This document shows positions 32,071 through 41,180 of a DNA stretch of 64,000 nucleotides, piece after piece. The stretch lies in NCBI GenBank assembly GCA_964202965.1, contig CAXNKG010000001.1, forward strand, positions 1 through 64,000. Direction: 5' to 3'. Position numbers and translations under genes: made by a program. Position 1 is the stretch's first letter; each line of letters opens with the position of its first letter. The notes beneath the pieces are model-generated. The model searched no databases and had not been told where the DNA came from. It saw only the letters and a list, made by a program, of their open reading frames with translations. Source of the stretch: CAXNKG01 sp964202965. Its GTDB lineage: Bacteria; Acidobacteriota; Vicinamibacteria; Vicinamibacterales; UBA2999.

Positions 32071-32944
32071 GGCGGCTCTGGCCTACACAACCCTCGTCTC
32101 CACCGGCGACCTCGCTGCACACCTCGACGGCGCGTGGACGATTGTCGACTGCCGGTTCGACCTGCAGAAAGATGCCTGGGGACCCGACGAGTACCGCCGC
32201 AGTCACATCCCGGGGGCCGGGTACGCAAGTCTGCCCCGCGCGCTCGCTGCTCCGCCCGGCCCGGTCGGCGGACGCCACCCGCTCCCGGAACCACGCGTGC
32301 TGGCCGCGACATTCAGCAGGCTCGGAATCTCCCCCGGCCGGCAGGTCGTCGCGTACGACCAGGAGACCGGCATGTTCGCGAGCCGGCTCTGGTGGCTGCT
32401 TCGCTACATGGGCCATGACGCGGTTGCGGTGCTCGATGGTGGGTGGACGAAATGGCTGCGCGAGGGACGGCCGACCCGCGGCGGCGAGGAGACGCCCGCG
32501 CGAGGCGTGTTCACAGGACAGCCGCGCGAGGAGATGTGGGTCACGGTGGAGGATGTCGCTGCGAAGGTGGCCGACGGCTCCGCGCTGCTCATCGACGCAC
32601 GGTCGCCAGACCGTTTCGAGGGACGGGTCGAGCCGATCGATCGAACCCCCGGCCGCATCCCCGGCGCCGTCAACCACTACTACAAGCAGAACATGACGGC
32701 GGAGGGCGAGATGCTGCCCGCCGGCAGGCTGCGGGAGCAGTTCGCCGGCGTGCTCGGCGATCGCCCGCCCGATCAGACCATCATGTATTGCGGGTCAGGC
32801 GTGAGCGCCTGCCAGAACCTGCTCGCGCTCGAGCATGCCGGCATCACGGGTGTCAGGCTGTACGTCGGGTCGTGGTCCGAGTGGTCGTCCGACCCGACAC
32901 GCCCGGTTCAGACCGGAGCCACCGTCGCGCGGAAGCCTTCCTGA
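32063..32944 (+). CDS. sseA: Thiosulfate/3-mercaptopyruvate sulfurtransferase (two rhodanese domains)
   Basis: A 293-residue tandem rhodanese. The first domain (1-125) lacks the cysteine and is structural; the second (150-275) carries the active site CGSGVSA with the catalytic cysteine near residue 248. It moves sulfur from thiosulfate or mercaptopyruvate to acceptors such as cyanide or thiols; CGSGVSA fits the mercaptopyruvate/thiosulfate group but does not decide between them. The start is a TTG at 32063 overlapping the htpX stop. Its end overlaps the convergent hypothetical gene by 37 bp. Confidence 0.9.
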   Translation: MRRAALAYTTLVSTGDLAAHLDGAWTIVDCRFDLQKDAWGPDEYRRSHIPGAGYASLPRALAAPPGPVGGRHPLPEPRVLAATFSRLGISPGRQVVAYDQETGMFASRLWWLLRYMGHDAVAVLDGGWTKWLREGRPTRGGEETPARGVFTGQPREEMWVTVEDVAAKVADGSALLIDARSPDRFEGRVEPIDRTPGRIPGAVNHYYKQNMTAEGEMLPAGRLREQFAGVLGDRPPDQTIMYCGSGVSACQNLLALEHAGITGVRLYVGSWSEWSSDPTRPVQTGATVARKPS

Positions 32945-33333
32945 TTCGGGGCGGCGTACTGGCGATGGTGCCGGATACGCGAGTACGGCACTGTGACCAG
33001 GACGGTCGCCAGGCCGCCCGGCTCCGGCTCGACCTGGATGCCCGTATCTGTGAGCGCGGTCTCGAGCAGGCGCGCGGTCTCGGCATCCGTAAAGGCGACC
33101 ACGAAGGTCTCGCCGCTCGCCAGTTTGTGAATCTCGTAGCTCCGGTAGCGGCGTGTCGCGAATAACGGCGCGTTCAGCAGCCCCGGCGAATAGGTAAACC
33201 CGTAGACGCCGCCCGGCAGCCTGTTGACCGGCGTCCCCTCTTCCGCCTCGGTGACAATCCTGACCTGATGGGCCGCGCGAAGCGGTTCCTGATCGACGGT
33301 ATCCGCGGTGTTCGTATAGACGACTCTGGACAT
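32908..33333 (-). CDS. Conserved hypothetical protein
   Basis: A 141-residue soluble protein. The sequence contains VYTNTADTVDQEPLR, GGVYGFTYSPGLLNAPLF and a C-terminal region with alternating strands (VEPEPGGLATVLVTVPYSR). I recognise no family. The ATG at 33333 touches a TAGTTGG heptamer array, and the end overlaps the rhodanese gene by 37 bp. Good codon use through the whole length and a natural start make it likely to be real. No signal peptide or membrane segment. Confidence 0.7.
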   Translation of the reverse strand: MSRVVYTNTADTVDQEPLRAAHQVRIVTEAEEGTPVNRLPGGVYGFTYSPGLLNAPLFATRRYRSYEIHKLASGETFVVAFTDAETARLLETALTDTGIQVEPEPGGLATVLVTVPYSRIRHHRQYAAPNQEGFRATVAPV

Positions 33334-33363
33334 AGTTGGTGGTCGGTAGTTGGTAGTTGGTCG
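33334..33363. repeat. 7-bp array (TAGTTGG type)
   Basis: About four degenerate TAGTTGG units fill the whole 30-bp gap between the msrA stop and the hypothetical gene's start. Confidence 0.75.
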
Positions 33364-33951
33364 TTAGGCGTTCACGCCGATCGGGCACGTGACGCCTGTG
33401 CCCCCATGCCCGCAGTAGCCGCCGGGATTCTTGGCCAGGTACTGCTGGTGATACTCCTCGGCATAATAAAACGGCGGAGCCCCGGTAATCTCGGTAGTGA
33501 TGCGTCCGTAGCCCGCCTGCGTCAGGCGATCCTGGTATGCGCCGCGCGAGCCTTCGGCGGCCCGCTGCTGCTCGGGGGAACACGTGTAGATCGCCGACCG
33601 GTACTGCGTGCCAACATCGTTGCCCTGGCGCATCCCCTGTGTCGGATCGTGGTGCTCCCAGAACATCCTGAGCATCGCATCGTATGTCGTCTGCCGGGGA
33701 TCGAACACGACGAGGACCACCTCAGTATGACCGGTCATACCCGAGCAGACGTCGCGATACGTCGGATTGGCGGTGTGGCCACCCGCGTATCCGACCGCGG
33801 TGGTGTACACCCCGGGCTGCTGCCAGAACGCTTTCTCGGCGCCCCAGAAGCAACCCAGCCCGAACACCGCCTGCTCGAGGCCGTCAGGAAAAGGGGGCGT
33901 GAGCCGGTGACCGCTGACACAATGCGTATCCACGAGAGCCATACGGTACAC
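33364..33951 (-). CDS. msrA: Peptide-methionine (S)-S-oxide reductase MsrA
   Basis: A 195-residue MsrA (or 192 from ATG 33942). The catalytic motif GCFWGAEKAFWQ is near residue 33, the substrate pocket motif VGYAGGHTANPTYRDVCSG near 53, and the C-terminal GGYCGHGGTGVTC carries resolving cysteines. It repairs oxidised methionine in the cytoplasm with thioredoxin. No MsrB is fused. It is followed on the same strand by the conserved hypothetical gene. Confidence 0.93.
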   Translation of the reverse strand: MYRMALVDTHCVSGHRLTPPFPDGLEQAVFGLGCFWGAEKAFWQQPGVYTTAVGYAGGHTANPTYRDVCSGMTGHTEVVLVVFDPRQTTYDAMLRMFWEHHDPTQGMRQGNDVGTQYRSAIYTCSPEQQRAAEGSRGAYQDRLTQAGYGRITTEITGAPPFYYAEEYHQQYLAKNPGGYCGHGGTGVTCPIGVNA

Positions 33952-33992
33952 GATGCCTGAAAACGGCGGGCCAATTCAATCACCTGCCCCGC

Positions 33993-34040
33993 GCGCAGTC
34001 GAGGGGCGCCCTGTCCCGAGCGCAGCCGAGGGGCGGCGCC
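33993..34040 (+). repeat. Two copies of a CGCAGTCGAGGGGCG-type element
   Basis: CGCAGTCGAGGGGCGCC at 33994 and CGCAGCCGAGGGGCGGC at 34021 lie 27 bp apart in the leader of the pseudouridine synthase gene. Elements with this GAGGGG/GCAGTCG core are scattered in several bacterial genomes. If translated, they would give VEGRPVPSAAEGRR. Confidence 0.55.
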
Positions 34041-34060
34041 CGCGCCCCGGGGCCGAGGCG

Positions 34061-34735
34061 ATGGATCTGTCCGTCATCTATGAAGACGACGCGGTCGTGG
34101 CGGTCGCCAAGCCGCCGGGCATCGTGGTCCATCCCACCTACAAGAACTGGTCGGGAACGCTGCTGAACGGCCTGCTCGCCCGGTATCGGGAACCGCGCAT
34201 CGTCACGCGCCTGGACCGGGATACGTCGGGCCTCGTGCTCGTCGCCCTCGGCGCCGACATGCACGCCCGCATGCAGCGTGACTCCATTGCCGGCCGCATG
34301 AAGAAGGAATATCTCGCGATTGTTCGCGGCATTCCTGCGCCTGCGTCCGATTCAATCGTCGCTCCGCTCGCGCGCAGCGCCGAGGATCGGCGCCGCGTTG
34401 TCGTGGATCCGGCGGGTCAGGACAGCCGGACGGATTACGAGGTGCTGTCGTCGGGGAACGGCGTCGCGCTGGTGAGGTGCCGCCTCATGACCGGGCGGAC
34501 GCATCAGATCCGCGTGCACCTCGCGTCGATCGGCCATCCGGTCGTCGGCGACATCGTGTACGGAACCGCCGACGAGGGCGTCCCTCGCCAGGCGCTGCAC
34601 GCGTGGCGGGTGGCGTTTCCGCATCCGGAGACACGGCAGGTGCTGCAGGTCGAGGCCCCCATTCCGTCAGACATGGGTCACCTGATCGACAGCGCCGGCA
34701 TCGCCGTGCCTAGGGACGAGCCGCCGATCCCCTGA
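34061..34735 (+). CDS. RluA-family pseudouridine synthase
   Basis: About 224 residues. The RluA catalytic motif is RLDRDTSGLVL with the active-site aspartate near residue 50; other family marks are VAKPPGIVVHPT, KKEYLAIVRG, and GRTHQIRVHLASIGHPVVGD. It isomerises uridine in rRNA or tRNA; no S4 domain is attached. I start at ATG 34061 (MDLSVIYEDD) because upstream in-frame sequence from ATG 33953 is made of repeat DNA. It converges on the zinc permease gene and overlaps it by 26 bp. Confidence 0.9.
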   Translation: MDLSVIYEDDAVVAVAKPPGIVVHPTYKNWSGTLLNGLLARYREPRIVTRLDRDTSGLVLVALGADMHARMQRDSIAGRMKKEYLAIVRGIPAPASDSIVAPLARSAEDRRRVVVDPAGQDSRTDYEVLSSGNGVALVRCRLMTGRTHQIRVHLASIGHPVVGDIVYGTADEGVPRQALHAWRVAFPHPETRQVLQVEAPIPSDMGHLIDSAGIAVPRDEPPIP

Positions 34736-35546
34736 CCAGCGGCCGCAGCAGGGCCATGATGATCAGCGCCAGTCCGAATGTGCACACGATGGCCGCTCCC
34801 GTCGGGAGGTCGAACTGCACCGAGAAGTACATACCGAGCATCGACACGACGGCGCCCATGACCCAGCCCACGGCCAGCCGCGGTCCGACGCGGCCGGAGT
34901 ACAGCATCCCTCCCACCGACGGGACGATCAGGTAGCAGAACACGAGGAGCACCCCGGCAATCGCCACGGAGCGGGTCACCACGAGTCCGAACGAGGCATA
35001 GAAGAGGAAGTCCCAGAATCGCACCGACACCCCGCGCGCGGCCGCGCCCGCCGGGTCAATCGATATTTCGAGAAAGCGGCCCCGGAAGACGTAGTGGAAC
35101 ACCGCAATCCCCACGTAGATCGCCGCTGTCAACCAGACCTCCGGCCACTGCACCGAGAGGATATTGCCGACGAGCATGTCGCGAAGATGCTCCGCCTCAC
35201 CGGTCGCCTGGCTGAGCGCCAGGATCACAGCCGCGGAGGCGACGGCATAGGAAATACCGATGATCGCTTCCTGCGGAATCCGCGCGTCGTGCCCTTTCAC
35301 CACCGCGAAGATCAGCGCGCCCACGAGCGTAAATCCCAGACTCATCCAGTACACGACCGGATCGCCCGGCTCGGCACCCTGCCAGACGGCGAGTGCCGCG
35401 CCCAGGGACGCGATCTGCGCCAGCGACAGATCGACGAAGATGACACCGCGCTCCACGACGTGAAGCCCGAGGTAGGCGTGGATGCCGGCGATGATCAGGC
35501 TGGCGGCAATCGCCGGCGCAAGAAACTGCAGGATGGCCCAGTCCAC
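34710..35546 (-). CDS. Metal (zinc/manganese-type) ABC transporter permease
   Basis: A 278-residue ABC-3 family permease with about eight membrane segments. Family marks are GVIFVDLSLAQIASLGAAL near residue 35 and EISIDPAGAAARGVSVRFWD near 165, with the C-terminal GLVVTRSVAIAGVLLVFCYL block. The start is GTG 35546, 8 bp after the substrate-binding gene. It forms an operon with the binding protein and the outer-membrane gene. No ATPase gene lies in the window. Confidence 0.9.
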   Translation of the reverse strand: MDWAILQFLAPAIAASLIIAGIHAYLGLHVVERGVIFVDLSLAQIASLGAALAVWQGAEPGDPVVYWMSLGFTLVGALIFAVVKGHDARIPQEAIIGISYAVASAAVILALSQATGEAEHLRDMLVGNILSVQWPEVWLTAAIYVGIAVFHYVFRGRFLEISIDPAGAAARGVSVRFWDFLFYASFGLVVTRSVAIAGVLLVFCYLIVPSVGGMLYSGRVGPRLAVGWVMGAVVSMLGMYFSVQFDLPTGAAIVCTFGLALIIMALLRPLVRGSAARP

Positions 35547-35554
35547 CAGCCGGC

Positions 35555-36490
35555 CTACCTTCCGGTGATCTGCTTCAGCGTGCCCGCGAGCAGACGGATG
35601 TTGTAGTCGAAGAGGGCGATGTAGTTGGTCGCCTCCTTCACGCCCCCGACGGAGGGCGCGAGCACGACGACTGTCGCGCCCGGAACCTGGTTCGCGATCG
35701 CCTGCGGCGTCTTCGGGCTGAAATACGGCTCGGCCACAATGAGCTTGATGCCGCCGCGCTTCATTTCCTCGACGAGATCGAGGATATGCGCGGGCGACGG
35801 CGGGATGCCGGGTTTGGGTTCGACATACCCGACGACCTGGAGGCCGAACCGCTCCATGAAGTTCGGCCACGAGCGATGGTAGGTGACCAGCCGGGTGCCC
35901 GTGTAGGGAGCCATCGCCGCATCCCAGCGTTTTTCTGCGGCTCCGAGCCGGGCGCTGAAATCATCGTACTGCTGGCCGAAGTACGCACGGTCCGCCGGCG
36001 CCAGTTCGCCCAGCTTGTTGCGAACAGCCTGTGCGATGAGACGGCCGTTACCGGGTTCGAGCCAGTAGTGCGGGTTGCCGAGCGGATGCACGTCGCCCAT
36101 CGCCCGGGTGATCTGCCCCGTCGCCACCTCCAGGATCCGGACACTGAGCGACGCGTCCAGGTAGCTCGAAGCGCCAGGCTGGATTCTGGCGTTGCGGCTG
36201 CTCGTCAGCAGCGGCGGCAGCCACCCGATTTCGAGCTCACGCCCGACGGCGACGTACAGCTGCGCACGGTTGAGCGCGAGAATGAAACTCGGCTTCGGTT
36301 CGACGAAGTGCGGATCCTGGAATCCCCTCGCCAGTGCGGTGACGTTCACCCGGTCCCCGCCCACGTCGCGGACGATCGACGCGAGGTCCTCGGTGGAGGT
36401 CACGACATTGAGCCTGGCCTGGGCGTGCGCGCTGCCGCCCGTCAGCATGAGCAGGGCAGCCAGCGCCGCGCCGAATGATCGGACGTTCAT
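35555..36490 (-). CDS. Metal ABC transporter substrate-binding protein (ZnuA-like)
   Basis: A 311-residue periplasmic cluster A-I binding protein with a signal peptide (to about SAHAQA, residue 23). Metal-ligand histidines are visible in FQDPHFVEPKPS (near 63), in GDVHPLGNPHYWLEPGN (near 138), and in VTYHRSWPNFMERFGL (near 205); the last acidic ligand is likely the E in LIVAEPYFSPKTP. It has no histidine-rich loop, which is more usual for ZnuA than for Mn-binding proteins, so the metal is uncertain. ATG 36490 is used. It lies between the outer-membrane gene and the permease. Confidence 0.9.
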   Translation of the reverse strand: MNVRSFGAALAALLMLTGGSAHAQARLNVVTSTEDLASIVRDVGGDRVNVTALARGFQDPHFVEPKPSFILALNRAQLYVAVGRELEIGWLPPLLTSSRNARIQPGASSYLDASLSVRILEVATGQITRAMGDVHPLGNPHYWLEPGNGRLIAQAVRNKLGELAPADRAYFGQQYDDFSARLGAAEKRWDAAMAPYTGTRLVTYHRSWPNFMERFGLQVVGYVEPKPGIPPSPAHILDLVEEMKRGGIKLIVAEPYFSPKTPQAIANQVPGATVVVLAPSVGGVKEATNYIALFDYNIRLLAGTLKQITGR

Positions 36491-36504
36491 GATGCTGATC
36501 CTCG

Positions 36505-37785
36505 CTAAAACGAATGTGCGCCGTGCGCGCCGATCGAGAAGAGCAACTGGAACAGCAGCTCGTTGGCGACCGGGCCCTCCGCATACGTGACGCGGCGATA
36601 CTGACCGCGCACCTGGCTGTATTCGCTTGGCCGGTACGTCAGCGTGGCGGACTGACCGCTGTCCCGCTGACCCGCCTCCCCGACTCTGTCGGCGCGGTCG
36701 TACCGAACGCCCGCAAACCAGCGGCGCGCCAGCTGATAGTCGCCGGACGCGTAGAAGCCAAACGTCCGCTCCTGTCCCGCAAAGTGCTCGTCGCGCCTCC
36801 ACACGAGCTCCGATCGGCCGAGGAAGGAGCGGTAGATGGCGCGCTGCAGCGGCCTCCACCGGACGGCCGCGTCAAGCCCCCACATGTTCGTATGAAACCG
36901 CGGCTCGCCCACCTTGCCGGCGATCGCCGACCCGCCGCGTGCGTACGACGCTCCAAGATCCACATTCGCGTTGTCAGTCAGGTCGCGGTAGCCCCGGAGA
37001 CGGCCGACGTAGCTCAGGTCGTCGCGCGTGGCGGACGAAAAGACTTCCGATGTCCCGCGATAGATCTCACCGGTCGCCTCGAGAAAGACCCAGGGATTGG
37101 AGATCAGCCGCGCCACCGAGATGCCGGCGTCGCTCATCCCCTCCTCGCCTCCGACGAGATTGTTCGTGACGAGCGGCCTGTCGGTCCAGGGCAGGATGTG
37201 GTTGTGCATCGTGTTCACCTTGCCGAACGCCGCGCGCAGCTTGCCTGCCTTCATCAGGAGTCCGCCGGGCAGCGTGGGGAACGTGATGAATCCTTCCTCG
37301 ACCTCCGCGCCTTCCGTGCCGAACGCGACGAAGAAATCCGCGCGGGCGTACGGATCGACGATGGCCTGGAGCGACAGCTCCGATTCGTGCATCTCGAGCG
37401 CGGGCGACGGCTTCACCGTGTTCCGTCCCGCCGCACCGAGAAAATCGCCGACGATCGCCATATCGGGATTGAAGATCTTGGACGCGACTGACGCAGGCCC
37501 GTACACGGGCAGCGCCCCGCTGGGACCTCCAGCGCCCGCCGCGCCTGCCGGAACCTCCACCGTTGTCGGACCCGCGGGAGGCTGAGCAACGGGCGCAGTC
37601 TGGCTGCCGCTCGCGGCGGTCAGACGGGCTTCGAGCTCCGACAGTCGCGCCTCGAAATCCTTCCGCAGCTGCGCGATTTCCTGGCGCAGCGTCTCGGCGT
37701 CAACGGTCTGTGCGGAGACCGGCTGCCCGCCGAACAGCAGGGGCATCAGGACGATCCCCACCTTCACATATGTCGTTCCTCGCAT
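36505..37785 (-). CDS. Outer-membrane beta-barrel (porin-like) protein of the zinc operon
   Basis: A 426-residue protein with a signal peptide, then a coiled coil (LRQEIAQLRKDFEARLSELE at about 30-50), a Pro/Ala/Gly-rich linker and a predicted beta-barrel of about 300 residues. The C-terminal residue is phenylalanine (GAHSF), the BAM signal. The layout, coiled coil plus barrel, recalls trimeric porins such as DcaP. ATG 37785 has a GGAGG ribosome site 8 nt upstream. Placement in front of the binding-protein gene suggests it brings metal or a metal chelate through the outer membrane; this is inference. Confidence 0.75.
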   Translation of the reverse strand: MRGTTYVKVGIVLMPLLFGGQPVSAQTVDAETLRQEIAQLRKDFEARLSELEARLTAASGSQTAPVAQPPAGPTTVEVPAGAAGAGGPSGALPVYGPASVASKIFNPDMAIVGDFLGAAGRNTVKPSPALEMHESELSLQAIVDPYARADFFVAFGTEGAEVEEGFITFPTLPGGLLMKAGKLRAAFGKVNTMHNHILPWTDRPLVTNNLVGGEEGMSDAGISVARLISNPWVFLEATGEIYRGTSEVFSSATRDDLSYVGRLRGYRDLTDNANVDLGASYARGGSAIAGKVGEPRFHTNMWGLDAAVRWRPLQRAIYRSFLGRSELVWRRDEHFAGQERTFGFYASGDYQLARRWFAGVRYDRADRVGEAGQRDSGQSATLTYRPSEYSQVRGQYRRVTYAEGPVANELLFQLLFSIGAHGAHSF

Positions 37786-37909
37786 ACTGCCTCCGCACAA
37801 CGCCGCCACGATGGCGCGGCCCTGGGATCACTGACTGCAGGCGGGCCACGTCAACGTGGCTACGCGCCTGACCCTGCGTGTGGGGGAACCACCCCGCACG
37901 CAACTTCTC

Positions 37910-38278
37910 TTACGCAGTCAGGGATGTGGGAGGCGAGCGGAGCGGCGGCTGCGAGACCGGAGCAGTCGCGGAAATCGAGAAAAACTCGATGGGAAGCCTG
38001 ATACCGGCATCAGTGGCCGGCAGGGACGCGATCCGGGCCTCGGTCCGTGGACGGAACGCGCGGGCCCAGTGGCAGACGACACAGTGCAGCGGATGGCTCT
38101 CGACATCCGACCCCGCCGCTTCGACGCGGTGCGCCGAATGGTCGTGCGTGACGACGGATGCATAGGTGTCGTGCGAATCATCCTCGTGCGGAACGATCGC
38201 CGATGCGCCGACCATGGCCATCCAGACCATCGTGACGGCCGCAATACGCGCGGCATGGGCGCGAAACCACTGCAACAT
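37910..38278 (-). CDS. Small DUF2946-like protein heading the zinc operon
   Basis: About 122 residues with one N-terminal hydrophobic segment (AARIAAVTMVWMAMVGASAI) and a periplasmic part rich in histidine (HEDDSHDTYA, THDHSAH) followed by HCVVCHWARAFRP. The CxxC with adjacent histidines is the mark of DUF2946-type proteins, which lie near metal and copper transport genes. It may bind zinc. ATG 38278 is used. It is followed after 124 bp by the outer-membrane gene on the same strand. Confidence 0.65.
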   Translation of the reverse strand: MLQWFRAHAARIAAVTMVWMAMVGASAIVPHEDDSHDTYASVVTHDHSAHRVEAAGSDVESHPLHCVVCHWARAFRPRTEARIASLPATDAGIRLPIEFFSISATAPVSQPPLRSPPTSLTA

Positions 38279-38340
38279 CAGCAACCAGACTAGTGACGCC
38301 GCACAAGGGTGTCAAGCCGGCGGTATAGGATCTGAATCGC

Positions 38341-39894
38341 ATGCCGCTCACCAGACGCCAGTTCCTGTGGAGCACGGCCGCCTCGGCCGCGGCGATTTCC
38401 GTCGAGTGGGGCGGTTCCGGGCGCGCGCACGCGCAGGGCGCGGGCGGCCCGGTATTCGCCCACGGCATCGCCAGCGGCGATCCGCTGACCGACCGCATCA
38501 TGCTCTGGACGCGCGTGGCCCCGCCCGAGGGCGCCAATGCCGTCGACAACATTGAATGGCGCGTGGCCACCGACGAGGCAGCCACGCAGGTCGTCGCGCG
38601 CGGGCGCGTCACGACGAATGCCGCGCGGGACTTCACGGTCAAGGTGGACGCGGGCGGCCTGCAGCCGGGCCGCACGTATTACTACGCGTTCGAGGCGCGC
38701 GGCGAGCGGTCGCCGATCGGACGCACGAAGACCTTGCCGGCCGGCGGCGTCGAGCGGGTGCGACTGGCGCAGTTGTGCTGCTCCAATTACCCTGCCGGCT
38801 TCTTCAACGTCTATCGCTGCGTGGCGAATCGCGATGACATCGATGCAGTCGTGCATGTGGGCGACTACATCTACGAGTTCGAGAATGGCGTCTACGGAGA
38901 TGGCAGTGCCCTGCTGCGGATCCCCGAGCCCCGCCGCGAGGCGGTCACGCTGAGCGACTACCGGATTCGGTACGCGACGTACCGCACGGATCCCGACTTA
39001 CAGGAGGCGCACCGCCGCCACCCGTTCATCGCGGTCTGGGACGACCACGAGCTGACGAACGACGCGTGGGCCGGCGGCGCGGCGAATCACAATCCCGAAC
39101 AGGGCGAGGGCGACTGGCCGACGCGCCAGGCGGCAGCCTACCGCGCGTATCTGGAATGGATGCCGATACGTGAGGCGGCAGGACCGGGCATCCGGCTGTA
39201 TCGCAGCTTCAGGTTCGGCGGTCTCGCCGACCTCGTCATGCTGGATGTACGAGGCCATCGCGATCGCCAGGTCGCGACCGACGACCTCGCGGGGCTGGCC
39301 GCCCCGGGGCGGTCGATGCTCGGGAGCGAGCAGGAAGCGTGGCTGTTCTCCCAGCTTCGCGCGTCTCAGGCGTCCGGCGCGGCGTGGCGCGTGCTTGGCC
39401 AGGGGGTGATGCTCTCCCGGCTCGTGCCCCAGGGCCAGCCCGTCCTGCTGTCGGATACGTGGGAGGGATATCAGGCGAGCCGCGACCGGATGTTCGACTT
39501 CCTGCAGGCGGAGCGGGTTCGCGATCTCGAGATTCTTGGCGGCGACCTCCACAGCTCGTGGGCGCTCGACGTTCCCAGACATCCTGTCAGCGGATATCGC
39601 GCGGCGACGGGCGAGGGCTCGCTCGGCGTCGAGATCCTGGCGCCCGCCATCAGCTCACCGGCGCTTTTCTCGGCGCCCGGACTGCGTGAGCGCGCGCCGC
39701 TCCTGCGCGCGATCCTGCAGAACCTGAAGTACCTGGAGGGGGACAGCCAGGGCTACGTGCTCGTCGACATCACGCGCGAGCGGCTGCAGGCCGAGTTCTT
39801 CTTCGTGCCGACGGTCACGGAACGGTCGGCTGCGGAAACCCGCGCGGCCGCGTTCGTCTGCGAACGCGGCTCGTCGCGGCTCGTGCCGGCGTGA
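38341..39894 (+). CDS. phoD: Alkaline phosphatase D family protein (Tat-exported)
   Basis: A 517-residue PhoD-like phosphodiesterase/phosphatase. The N-terminus TRRQFLWSTAASAAA is a twin-arginine signal. An N-terminal PhoD beta domain (about 35-135) leads into the calcineurin-like core with VVHVGDYIYEF near residue 177, FIAVWDDHELTNDAW near 228, and ILGGDLHSSWA near 399, the expected metal ligands (D, DDHE, H). It hydrolyses phosphate esters in the periplasm. A TATAGG box lies about 12 nt before the ATG. It ends at a heptamer array shared with the convergent amidohydrolase. Confidence 0.92.
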   Translation: MPLTRRQFLWSTAASAAAISVEWGGSGRAHAQGAGGPVFAHGIASGDPLTDRIMLWTRVAPPEGANAVDNIEWRVATDEAATQVVARGRVTTNAARDFTVKVDAGGLQPGRTYYYAFEARGERSPIGRTKTLPAGGVERVRLAQLCCSNYPAGFFNVYRCVANRDDIDAVVHVGDYIYEFENGVYGDGSALLRIPEPRREAVTLSDYRIRYATYRTDPDLQEAHRRHPFIAVWDDHELTNDAWAGGAANHNPEQGEGDWPTRQAAAYRAYLEWMPIREAAGPGIRLYRSFRFGGLADLVMLDVRGHRDRQVATDDLAGLAAPGRSMLGSEQEAWLFSQLRASQASGAAWRVLGQGVMLSRLVPQGQPVLLSDTWEGYQASRDRMFDFLQAERVRDLEILGGDLHSSWALDVPRHPVSGYRAATGEGSLGVEILAPAISSPALFSAPGLRERAPLLRAILQNLKYLEGDSQGYVLVDITRERLQAEFFFVPTVTERSAAETRAAAFVCERGSSRLVPA

Positions 39895-39900
39895 ATAGGT

Positions 39901-39960
39901 AATCAAGGCACAAGTCAGAAGTCAGAAGTCACAAAGGGAACGTTGTGCCTTGTGCCTTGC
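39901..39960. repeat. Facing 7-bp arrays (AGTCAGA / TTGTGCC)
   Basis: CAAGTCAGAAGTCAGAAGTC then a short spacer and TTGTGCCTTGTGCC. It fills the gap between the converging phoD and amidohydrolase stops. Confidence 0.8.
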
Positions 39961-41160
39961 CTACCAGCCAGTCTGGGGCAATCCGGGCGTGATCTTCAGC
40001 GCGTTCTGGTGATACACCTTGCGCAGCACCGCGTCGGGCAGCTCCATCCCGTACAGCTGCCAGAACGCGTGATAGTCGCGGTAGTAATCGAAGTACTCGT
40101 CACGCGTCTCCAGCACGCGCCAGTAGTACGGGAACTCTGACGGCGCGTACGTGTCCTTCCCGAACAGAATCCGGTCCTGATACTTCACGAAGAAGTCGTG
40201 CGCGGTGCGCGGCTGGCGGCCGAGGTCGTACAGGATCGCCGCGAGCTCCAGCGTGACGTTCGGATAATCATCGAGGAGCTTTCCCGCGCGGCCGAGGTCG
40301 TGCCCGTGCCACCCGAAATGCGCGGAAATGAAGCGCGTCTTCGGATGCTTTTTGAACAGATCGTCGCGCTCCGACATGAGCAGGTTGAACGACACGTTCT
40401 TGTTCAGGTACTGACGACGGTCGGGAAAGAGCGCCAACTCGAGCCAGCGCTCGTTGTGCATGTCAAGCGGGTCAAAGAACGCCTGCGGCTCGGCGGTGTG
40501 GACGATGACCGGGATGTTCAGGCGGCCCGCGGTCTCCCAGATCGGCGCGAGCTCGGGGTCGTTGATCTTCAGGCGCGTGCCATCTTTCTTCAAGGTGTCC
40601 ATACCCGTTTCCTTGAAGATCTTGAAACCGATGGCGCCGTTCTTCACGTCCTGCTCGAGTTGCGCCGCCGCTCGCTTCCCGTAGCCGGGCTCGACATCAC
40701 GGAATCGATCGAGGCCATTGGCGAACAGCGTGAACCGATTCGCGTACTTCGTGCCGCGGATGTAATCGACGCGCTGCTTGAGTTCCGGTCCGAATCCGCC
40801 GCTCAGGTTGTTCAGCACGCGGATATTCAACGCGTCCATTTCCTTGATGAGCCGATCGATGGTCTCTGGCGTCGGGCCCGTGTGGCTGTGGATGTCGACC
40901 ACCGGGAACTTCGCGCGCGGTACCGGGTGCTCTTCGACCTTCAGCAGCGAGGCGGGACGGTAGTCCACGATGCTCGGAGGCGGGAACCCCGGCGCCTGGC
41001 ACTGCCCGACCCTGACAAGTGTCGTCCCCGGGGGGCATTCCTCGCCCGGCGTAATCGCCACGGCGCCGCCGCGCCCGCCACGGCCCTGTCCCGAGACTCC
41101 CTCAACCGACGTCAACGCCGCCAGAAGCGCGGCCCCGAACAGCGTCAGATAACGTGCCAT
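39961..41160 (-). CDS. Exported amidohydrolase-2 family protein
   Basis: A 399-residue protein with a signal peptide (MARYLTLFGAALLAALTSVE), a glycine-rich stretch, then an amidohydrolase TIM barrel. Metal site marks are VVDIHSHTGPT near residue 110, VIVHTAEPQAFF near 232, ISAHFGWHGHDLGR near 287 and ILFGKDTYAPSEF near 340. The family includes decarboxylases and lactonases as well as hydrolases; the substrate is unknown. ATG 41160 is chosen because the upstream in-frame sequence is a 46-bp tandem repeat. It is divergent from the membrane dipeptidase gene. Confidence 0.85.
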   Translation of the reverse strand: MARYLTLFGAALLAALTSVEGVSGQGRGGRGGAVAITPGEECPPGTTLVRVGQCQAPGFPPPSIVDYRPASLLKVEEHPVPRAKFPVVDIHSHTGPTPETIDRLIKEMDALNIRVLNNLSGGFGPELKQRVDYIRGTKYANRFTLFANGLDRFRDVEPGYGKRAAAQLEQDVKNGAIGFKIFKETGMDTLKKDGTRLKINDPELAPIWETAGRLNIPVIVHTAEPQAFFDPLDMHNERWLELALFPDRRQYLNKNVSFNLLMSERDDLFKKHPKTRFISAHFGWHGHDLGRAGKLLDDYPNVTLELAAILYDLGRQPRTAHDFFVKYQDRILFGKDTYAPSEFPYYWRVLETRDEYFDYYRDYHAFWQLYGMELPDAVLRKVYHQNALKITPGLPQTGW

Positions 41161-41180
41161 GCTGGACATCATAACCAATC

